From assembly GCF_042650605.1 (NCBI RefSeq), contig NZ_JBHSBN010000010.1:124001-188000 (forward strand): a DNA stretch of 64,000 bases, read 5' to 3'. Origin of the DNA: Micromonospora_J zhanjiangensis (lineage in GTDB: Bacteria; Actinomycetota; Actinomycetes; Mycobacteriales; Micromonosporaceae). The notes under the pieces are model-generated. The model was not told the origin of the DNA. It did not search any database and saw only the letters and a program-made list of their open reading frames with translations. This document shows positions 58,309-64,000 of the stretch, one piece after another (within the stretch, counting starts at the first letter, position 1; the number at the start of each line of letters is the position of its first letter). The position numbers and the translations under genes were made by a program.

Positions 58309-59615
58309 CGACGGAACGTACGGCGTCGCCGGCAACGCGTCGCCCCGACCCCGCCACGCCCGGGTCGACGCCCGTCGAGGCGGACCGTCGGATGCTGCTC
58401 GCGGCCGTCTGCCTGGCGCTGCTCGTCGGACTCTGCGCCGCCGGCATCAGGGCGGCGACCGGGAGCTTCTGGATCGACCTGGAGGTCTACCGCGACGCGG
58501 CGGTGGCCGTCCTGCACGGCCGGTCGCCGTACGAGTTCGTCAACCACAACGGACTGATGTACAACTACACGCCGTTCGCCGCCCTGCTGCTGAGTCCGCT
58601 CGGGCTCGCCGGCGTCACCGTCGACATCCTGTGGTGGACCGTCGCGTCGATGCTGGCCCTGGAGGCGAGCGTCTGGATCGTGCTGAGGTATCTCGGCACC
58701 GCGCCCCGGAATCTGGCCCGCCGCACGCTCGTGCTGACCGCGGTGTCCGTTCCGATGCTCCCGATCCTGCACAGCCTCGAACTTGGCCAGATCAACATCA
58801 TGCTGATGCTGCTCGTACTCGTCGATCTGCTTCGCCGCCCCGGCGCCGGTGACGGTCGGTGGCAGGGCGTCGCGTTGGGCATCGCGGCCGGCATCAAGCT
58901 GACCCCGTTGATCTTCGTGCCCTATCTCCTGCTGACCGGTCGGGTACGGGCGGCGCTGACCGCGGTCGCCGCCTTCGCCGGCACCGTGGCGCTGGGATCG
59001 GCCGTCCTGCCCGGGCCGACGATCGCCTACTGGTTCCGCGGCGGAGTGACCGACAGCGGTCGGCTGAGTCCGCCGGACACGGAGATCTACAACCAGTCGC
59101 TGCGGGGCGCGCTGGTCCGGCTGTCCAGTTCCGGTGCCGAGGTGCCCGGCTGGGTGTGGCCGGCCCTGGCGGTGGTCGCCGGTGCCTGCGCGTTGGCGAT
59201 CGCGGTGGTGGCCGGTCGCCGTGGCGATCACCTGGCCGGAGGGCTGGCCTGTGCGGTGGCCGCACTGCTCGTCTCGCCGATCTCATGGCACACCCACTGG
59301 GTCTGGTGCGTACCGGTCGTGATGCTGCTGGGACACCGGGCGTGGCGGACCGGCAGCCGGGGTGCGGCCGTCCTGACGGCGTTGGTGTGGCTGGTCTTCA
59401 CCGGTTCCGGCGCATGGGTGGTGGTCGAGCTGGCCGGCGCCCTGCCGGGCCTGGACTTCCGCTCCTGGCACGTACTGGTCTGGAGCAACCTCTATCTGAT
59501 CCTCGCGCCGCTGTTGCTCGTGCTGCTGGCGCGCCGGGACGCCGAACCCCGCGGTATCGCCCCGGCACCGCGGTCGCCGACCGGCCCGGAGACGGTCGCC
59601 GTCGGCAACCGATGA
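58305..59615 (+). CDS. GT87 (DUF2029) membrane glycosyltransferase
   Basis: A 436-residue GT-C glycosyltransferase with about eleven membrane helices. The first outer loop has SFWIDLEVYRDAAVAVLHGRSPYEFVN with the Asp/Glu expected for catalysis, then LMYNYTPFAALLLSPLGLAG, LELGQINIMLMLLVLVDLLRR, KLTPLIFVPYLLLTGR, NQSLRGALVRL and SWHTHWVW. These are the GT87 marks seen in actinobacterial mannosyl- and arabinosyl-type transferases using polyprenyl donors. It would act on the outer face of the membrane. The start in the ATGA overlap makes it coupled to the UbiA gene. Confidence 0.86.
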   Translation: MTTERTASPATRRPDPATPGSTPVEADRRMLLAAVCLALLVGLCAAGIRAATGSFWIDLEVYRDAAVAVLHGRSPYEFVNHNGLMYNYTPFAALLLSPLGLAGVTVDILWWTVASMLALEASVWIVLRYLGTAPRNLARRTLVLTAVSVPMLPILHSLELGQINIMLMLLVLVDLLRRPGAGDGRWQGVALGIAAGIKLTPLIFVPYLLLTGRVRAALTAVAAFAGTVALGSAVLPGPTIAYWFRGGVTDSGRLSPPDTEIYNQSLRGALVRLSSSGAEVPGWVWPALAVVAGACALAIAVVAGRRGDHLAGGLACAVAALLVSPISWHTHWVWCVPVVMLLGHRAWRTGSRGAAVLTALVWLVFTGSGAWVVVELAGALPGLDFRSWHVLVWSNLYLILAPLLLVLLARRDAEPRGIAPAPRSPTGPETVAVGNR

Positions 59616-59654
59616 ACACCCGTCCATCGAAGATCTCGTCAGAAGGGCACTGCC

Positions 59655-61085
59655 ATGTCGGATCTGATCACCGTTGAGGACTGCGACACCCTACCGATGA
59701 GCGATGTGCAGGACCTGTACCGCAAGTACGTCAGCCGCAGCCAGGTCTCGCTGATCACCTCCTTCGGCTTCGGCCGGGTGCTGGCCGACCACGCGGAGGG
59801 CGTCTGGATCACCACCCGGGACGGCCGCCGGATCCTCGACTTCACCGGCGCGGTGGGCGTACTCAGTCACGGGCACAACCATCCACGCATTCTGGCGGCC
59901 CGCCGCCGCTTCGCCGAGAAGCACCGGATGGAGGTGCACAAGGCGTTCTTCTCGCCCTACGTGGCGGCGCTCAGCCACAACATCGCCCAGCTGCTGCCGG
60001 GTGACCTGAACATCTCCTACTTCCCCAATTCCGGCGCCGAGGCCAACGAGGGCGCCATCAAGATGGCGTACAAGTATCACGGCGGCGAACGCAACACGAT
60101 CCTGCGCGCCGACATCAGCTTCCACGGCAAGACGCTGGGCGCCGGCAGCCTGACCGGCTCGACCGAGAACGCCTTCCGCTTCCCGGGCCTGCCCAACATC
60201 GTCACGTACCCGTACGGCGATGTGGAGGCGGTGCGCGCCGCGGTGCGGGCCGCCCGCACCGCGCGCGGTACCTGCGACGTGTACGCGATCATGGTGGAGC
60301 CGTTCAGCGCGTCCAGCATGCGCAGTTGGACGGCCCAGGCCCTGTACGAGCTGCAGGCCCTGTGCCGCGCGGAGGACATCGTCATGATCTTCGACGAGGT
60401 CTACACCGGTTGGGGCAAGACCGGCAGCCTCTTCTACTTCGATCGCCACCCGGGCCTGGTCCCCGACATCCTGACCTATTCGAAGTCGTTCGGCGGGGGT
60501 AAGGCATCCATCTCCGGGTACACGGCCCGCGAGCCGATCTTCCGGCGGGCGTACGACCGGCTGTCGGACGTGATCCTGCACAGCACCACGTACTACGGGT
60601 TCGGCGAGGAGACCGCGACGGCGATCGAGGCGGTCAATGTCGCCGTGGAGGACGACTTCCCGGCCCGGGCGCGGGCGATCGGCGACCTGCTCGGGCCCGG
60701 GCTGGACAAGATCCGGCAGCGCCACCAGTCGCTGGTGACCGAGGTCAAGGGCGCGGGGGCGCTCTGGGGTGTCTTCATCAACGGCGGGCCACGGATCCTG
60801 GACCTGGCGGCCAAGCTCGCGCCGGCCGGTTTCCAGAACGATCCGCAGTTCCGCACCAAGCTGATCACCCTGTCGGTGATCGCCGAGCTCTACCGGGAGC
60901 ACCGGATCCTCACCTATTACAGTCCCAACGTGGAGAATCCGCTGGTGGTCTCTCCCATGCTCGTCACCGAACCGCACGAGGTGGAGTACTTCCTCGACGC
61001 GCTCGACCAGACGCTGGGCAAGGGCCTTCCCCAGCTGCTGACGCGCTTCGTGCGGGACAAGTTCTTCCAGCGGGCGGGTGCCTGA
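59655..61085 (+). CDS. Class III PLP-dependent aminotransferase
   Basis: A 476-residue aminotransferase. Visible marks are GRRILDFTGAVGVLSHGHNHPR near the start, YFPNSGAEANEGAIKMAYKYHGG, the FHGKTLGAGSLTG loop, the DEVYTGWGKTGSLF segment with the PLP-ring Asp, and the lysine region TYSKSFGGGKAS (Schiff base). The acceptor is not deducible; in this operon it may make an amino sugar or an amino-group modification of the glycoconjugate. AGAAGGG lies just ahead of ATG 59655. The stop shares a base with the next start (TGATG). Confidence 0.9.
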   Translation: MSDLITVEDCDTLPMSDVQDLYRKYVSRSQVSLITSFGFGRVLADHAEGVWITTRDGRRILDFTGAVGVLSHGHNHPRILAARRRFAEKHRMEVHKAFFSPYVAALSHNIAQLLPGDLNISYFPNSGAEANEGAIKMAYKYHGGERNTILRADISFHGKTLGAGSLTGSTENAFRFPGLPNIVTYPYGDVEAVRAAVRAARTARGTCDVYAIMVEPFSASSMRSWTAQALYELQALCRAEDIVMIFDEVYTGWGKTGSLFYFDRHPGLVPDILTYSKSFGGGKASISGYTAREPIFRRAYDRLSDVILHSTTYYGFGEETATAIEAVNVAVEDDFPARARAIGDLLGPGLDKIRQRHQSLVTEVKGAGALWGVFINGGPRILDLAAKLAPAGFQNDPQFRTKLITLSVIAELYREHRILTYYSPNVENPLVVSPMLVTEPHEVEYFLDALDQTLGKGLPQLLTRFVRDKFFQRAGA

Positions 61086-62125
61086 TGCTGTCGCGGAATC
61101 CACTCGTCTCGGTCGTCGTGCCGAACTACAACTATTCGCGGTCGCTGCCGGCCTGTATCCGGGCCATCCAGGCACAGGACTACGAGCCTATCGAGATCAT
61201 CGTGGTGGACGACTGCAGCACCGACGGGTCCGCGCAGATCGCCCGAGATCTCGGCGTACGGGTGTTGTCGACCGGCGTGAACGGCGGTGTCGCCGTCGCC
61301 CGCAACACCGGCGCGGCGGCGGCCCGCGGCGAGGTGCTGCTCTTCGTCGACTCGGACGTCGCGATACCGCCGCACACGGTGAGCCGGTCGGTGCGACTGC
61401 TCGCCGAGGACCCCACCGTGGGCGCGGCCTGCGGCATGTACGAGCCGGAGCCGTTGATGGGTGGCGGTCTGGTCCAGGAGTGTCGTGCGCTGCAGGCGTA
61501 CCACTGGCGGATGAGCGCCGAGGGAACCGTCAGCTTCCTGTTCAGCGCCATCTGCGCGATGCGTACGGAGGTGTTCCGCGACGTCGGTCCGTTCAACCCT
61601 CGGCTGCGCCAGACCGAGGAGGTCGACTACGGATTCCGGCTCTCGCAGCGGTACCGGGTCGTGTTGACCGCCCAGATCAGGGGACGCCACGACGAGGACG
61701 ACCGGCTGGGGCCGTTGCTGCGCAAGCTGTTCCATCGGGGCCGGCTACGCATCCCGTTGTACAGCCGGATGCGGCGCTTTCCCCGCGGTTTCGAGACGGC
61801 GTCCCGGGCCGGTTCCAGCGTCGCGGCTCTGGCGGCGGCGCTGTCCCTGCCGCTCGTGGCCGTCGTGGGACCGGCCGGCCTCGCACTGCCGGTTGCGCTG
61901 GTCGCGCTGTCGATCTACGGTGACCGGGACACCTACGCCTTCGTCCGCCGGCGCCGGGGCACGGCCTTCCTGCTTCCGTACACGGGCGTCTCGCTGTTGG
62001 TGAACATGGCGATCGCGGCGGGCGGCGCCGCCGGAGTGCTGCAGGCGCTGGTGTCGCCCGCGTTCCGAACCCTCTACGACGAGCAGCAGACGCGCCAGCC
62101 CGCACCGATCGGGGACCTGTCGTGA
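61085..62125 (+). CDS. GT2 family glycosyltransferase with membrane tail
   Basis: A 346-residue enzyme. The GT-A domain shows VSVVVPNYNYSRSLPACI, IEIIVVDDCSTDGSAQIA, NGGVAVARNTGAAAARGEVLLFVDSDV (DxD equivalent) and LFSAICAMRTEVFRDVGPFNP, with EEVDYGFRLSQRY as the catalytic base region. Residues of about 240-320 add two or three membrane helices. It resembles cell-wall or capsule GT2 enzymes. It is coupled by one base to the aminotransferase and by four to the next gene. Confidence 0.88.
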   Translation: MLSRNPLVSVVVPNYNYSRSLPACIRAIQAQDYEPIEIIVVDDCSTDGSAQIARDLGVRVLSTGVNGGVAVARNTGAAAARGEVLLFVDSDVAIPPHTVSRSVRLLAEDPTVGAACGMYEPEPLMGGGLVQECRALQAYHWRMSAEGTVSFLFSAICAMRTEVFRDVGPFNPRLRQTEEVDYGFRLSQRYRVVLTAQIRGRHDEDDRLGPLLRKLFHRGRLRIPLYSRMRRFPRGFETASRAGSSVAALAAALSLPLVAVVGPAGLALPVALVALSIYGDRDTYAFVRRRRGTAFLLPYTGVSLLVNMAIAAGGAAGVLQALVSPAFRTLYDEQQTRQPAPIGDLS

Positions 62126-63267
62126 CGGACGGGGCGACGGAGCTGCTGACGGCGGGGACCGCCCCGGTCGCCCGGGACCCGGTCCCCGCGTCGGGCCCGC
62201 GATGGTGCCTCGGCACCAGGCTGTTGGTCGCCGCCACGGCCCTGTGGTGCGCGTACGTCGGGTCGCACCTGTTGCTGAGCGGGCGCTGGTGGCTGTGGGT
62301 GCTACCCGCCGCGATACCTCCGCTGGCCTTCGTCGTGGTGCCGGCACTGCTCGCGGCGGCGACCGGTACGGCGGCCCTGATGTCACGCCCATTGCCGCGG
62401 CTCCCGCGGTATCTGGTGCTGTGTGCCACGCTGGCCGCGCTGGTGGCCGGCGCGCCACGGAGCGGCCTCAACCCGGCGGCGTTGGGGAGCCGGCCGGCCG
62501 TTCCACCGGGTGCGATCTCGGTCGTGTCCTGGAACACCCAGTACTGGGATCGGACCGACGATCCGGACCGGTTCTACGCCTACCTCACCGGCCTGCACGC
62601 CGACGTCTATCTCCTGCAGGAATACCTGGACTGGGATCCGGCGGACCGGGGCAACGAGGCACGCGAGGTCGACGACCTCGACCGGTTGCACCGGGAGTTC
62701 CCGGGCTACCAGGTCGTCAACCGCGGTGAGCTTGTCACGGTGTCGCGCTTCCCGATCGTGGGCAACCCCCGGGTCGGCCCGGACCGGGCGCCGGGTGCGG
62801 ACGCGAGTTTCGCGGCGCTGTACGCCTCGGCGAAGGTACTCCGGACCGACCTGCGGATCGGGGACTCCGTGGTCAGCTTCTACAACACGCACATCCCGGT
62901 TCAGGTCTCGGTGGAGCCGCGATCCGACTTCGTGTCGGACACGCGGCAACGCGCCACGGCCCGGGCCGGGCAGTTCGCCGGGCTGGAACAGGACATCGCC
63001 GACAACCCCGGGCCGGTGTTCCTGGCCGGCGACTTCAACACCAGCCCGGCGATGGGCGACCTGCGGCCGCTACGGCGTTTGCTGACCGACGCCACGCCCG
63101 CCCTGCGTTCGGTCTACCCGGTCAGCTGGGAGCTGCACGGGCTGCCCCTCTGGCGCCTGGACTGGGTGTTCACGAACCAGGGCGTGCGCGTCGAACGGTA
63201 CGAGTTCAGCGACTCGCAGGGCATGTCCGACCATCAGGCGCAGCGGATCTGGGTCTCGCTGTCCTGA
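62122..63267 (+). CDS. Membrane-anchored endonuclease/exonuclease/phosphatase family protein
   Basis: A 381-residue protein. Three hydrophobic segments (residues about 30-115) anchor it. The EEP domain follows: VVSWNTQYWD, VYLLQEYLDWD (metal Glu), SFYNTHIPV, VFLAGDFNTSP (Asp/Asn pair) and the terminal SDHQAQRIWV with the catalytic Asp-His. An envelope location makes a lipid or lipid-linked sugar phosphodiesterase or phosphatase role more likely than a nuclease. GTG 62122 overlaps the GT2 gene. It ends the operon, and the end overlaps the convergent TPR gene by 34 bases. Confidence 0.85.
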   Translation: MTDGATELLTAGTAPVARDPVPASGPRWCLGTRLLVAATALWCAYVGSHLLLSGRWWLWVLPAAIPPLAFVVVPALLAAATGTAALMSRPLPRLPRYLVLCATLAALVAGAPRSGLNPAALGSRPAVPPGAISVVSWNTQYWDRTDDPDRFYAYLTGLHADVYLLQEYLDWDPADRGNEAREVDDLDRLHREFPGYQVVNRGELVTVSRFPIVGNPRVGPDRAPGADASFAALYASAKVLRTDLRIGDSVVSFYNTHIPVQVSVEPRSDFVSDTRQRATARAGQFAGLEQDIADNPGPVFLAGDFNTSPAMGDLRPLRRLLTDATPALRSVYPVSWELHGLPLWRLDWVFTNQGVRVERYEFSDSQGMSDHQAQRIWVSLS

Positions 63268-64000
63268 TGCCACCTGTGCCGGTCGGGTCCGTCAGCGTCC
63301 TCACCCGTTGGCGGGCCCGGCCGGTCACCGACGACGGCAGCACTCCGATCGACGCCCGGATCGAGGCCAGGTGGGTCCGCCGGCAGTTGCTCGCCGGTGG
63401 AGTGCGCGTCCGCGAGTGCGGTCAGGGCGTGCCGTTGTCCGACCTCGTCACCCAACTGTTGAAAGGCGGTCAACGCGTGGCCGGCGGGCACGATCGCTCG
63501 CATGCCGAGCCCGCTGTCCAGGTAGAGCTGCGCCATGGTGAGCAGGGTGCGGGCTCGCACGGGCAGCTGATCGCGGCTGCGGGCCAGCCGCAGCGCCTCG
63601 TGCCAGCCGGCCAGGGCGAGCCCCGGGCGTCCCTGGCGCATGTGGGCCTCGCCGAGTCCGTACCGAGCCAGTGACTCGACCGTGTCGTCCCGCCCGCGCA
63701 GCGCCCGCAGGGCCGCCGCGAACGCCTTCTCCGCCTCGGCGGCCTGCCCCGTGTCGAGATGCAGGCCGCCCCGCACGAGTTCCACCCGCGCCAGCTCCAC
63801 GGGCTGGTCGAGGTTCTCCCACAGCATCGCCGCCCGTCTGAGCGAGACGTCGGCCGTCCCTGGATCGTGCAGTTGTGACACCGCCCGCGCGAGGCCGGAC
63901 AGCGCGGTCGCCTCGGTGTACGCATCGCCCGCGCGATGGGACGCGGCGCAGGCGGACACGTACCGCCGTCGAGCCTCCTCCAGCCGGCCGGCCGACTCGT
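63234..64000 (-). CDS. C-terminal part of a TPR-containing regulator (partial)
   Basis: The frame is open through the right edge of the window, so only the last 254 residues or so are seen. They consist of TPR-like helical pairs (AYTEATALSGLARAVSQLHD, ARYGLGEAHMRQGRPGLALAGWHEALRLARS, LLTMAQLYLDSGLGMRAI), ending in a Pro/Asp-rich tail. This resembles the C-terminal sensor part of AfsR/SARP- or LuxR-type (LAL) regulators. No DNA-binding domain lies inside the window. It is convergent with, and overlaps by 34 bases, the EEP gene. Confidence 0.6.
   Translation of the reverse strand, partial: ESAGRLEEARRRYVSACAASHRAGDAYTEATALSGLARAVSQLHDPGTADVSLRRAAMLWENLDQPVELARVELVRGGLHLDTGQAAEAEKAFAAALRALRGRDDTVESLARYGLGEAHMRQGRPGLALAGWHEALRLARSRDQLPVRARTLLTMAQLYLDSGLGMRAIVPAGHALTAFQQLGDEVGQRHALTALADAHSTGEQLPADPPGLDPGVDRSAAVVGDRPGPPTGEDADGPDRHRWHQDSETQIRCA

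Overview
The window is high-G+C DNA from an actinobacterium, most likely Micromonosporaceae (Micromonospora, Actinoplanes or a relative). The supporting signs are Shine-Dalgarno sites of the GGAGG type, many GTG starts and ATGA/GTGA overlaps, secreted polysaccharide hydrolases carrying CBM2 and CBM13 modules, an XRE(DUF5753)/DUF397 pair, an SCO6745-family protein and a mycosin-type protease. The genus call is inference. No rRNA, tRNA, CRISPR array, insertion sequence or replication origin was seen. Positions and motif readings come from direct reading; family names come from recalled signatures, not database searches.

Layout. 0.5-7.4 kb: a secreted protein made only of FN3 domains, then an ABC ATPase, its permease and a secreted beta-propeller/phosphoesterase; a perfect 17-bp inverted repeat sits over the start of the last gene. 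7.6-9.3 kb: a GH44 glycanase. 9.2-13.2 kb (minus): a four-gene envelope operon (two lipoproteins, LemA, a DUF2207-like membrane protein). 13.4-15.8 kb (minus): a TPR/BTAD regulator. 16.1-23.6 kb: a secreted carbohydrate block comprising an esterase-CBM13, a seven-bladed RCC1 protein, a GH59-CBM13 enzyme and a convergent GH27-CBM2 alpha-galactosidase, with LacI-like and other palindromic operator candidates. 23.8-27.1 kb: PadR regulator, HAAS membrane protein and a DrrAB-like ABC exporter. 27.3-32.1 kb: a CBM2 protein with a duplicated Cys-containing module, a YCII/ECF42 sigma-factor pair, a GNAT enzyme and a secreted propeller. 32.3-33.5 kb: a PucR-type regulator.

33.5-51.8 kb is the accessory region. 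It holds a six-gene minus-strand type VII secretion accessory locus (mycosin plus WXG-like candidate substrates) without any ESX core gene in view, an SCO6745-like gene, a toxin-antitoxin pair whose toxin frame is broken by an in-frame amber codon, two XRE regulators and a three-gene plus-strand cassette. The cassette encodes a 1353-aa DUF4011-type SF1 helicase with a C-terminal Vsr-like nuclease, a 278-aa HEPN-like protein and a 614-aa coiled-coil protein of no family I recognise. It has the architecture of an anti-phage system and is the best candidate for an undescribed system here.

52.0-64.0 kb: a CBM2 protein that may be leaderless, an aldo/keto reductase, a divergent GT2, and then a tightly coupled seven-gene operon for an envelope glycoconjugate (flippase-like membrane protein, NAD-dependent epimerase, UbiA-type DPPR-synthase-like transferase, GT87, class III aminotransferase, GT2, membrane-anchored endonuclease/exonuclease/phosphatase). 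The window ends inside a TPR regulator gene on the minus strand.

The carbohydrate genes fit a soil or plant-associated saprophyte: cellulose/mannan (GH44), galactan or galactolipid (GH59), galactomannan side chains (GH27) and ester-linked side groups (esterase). Most are single transcription units with their own promoters rather than one operon.
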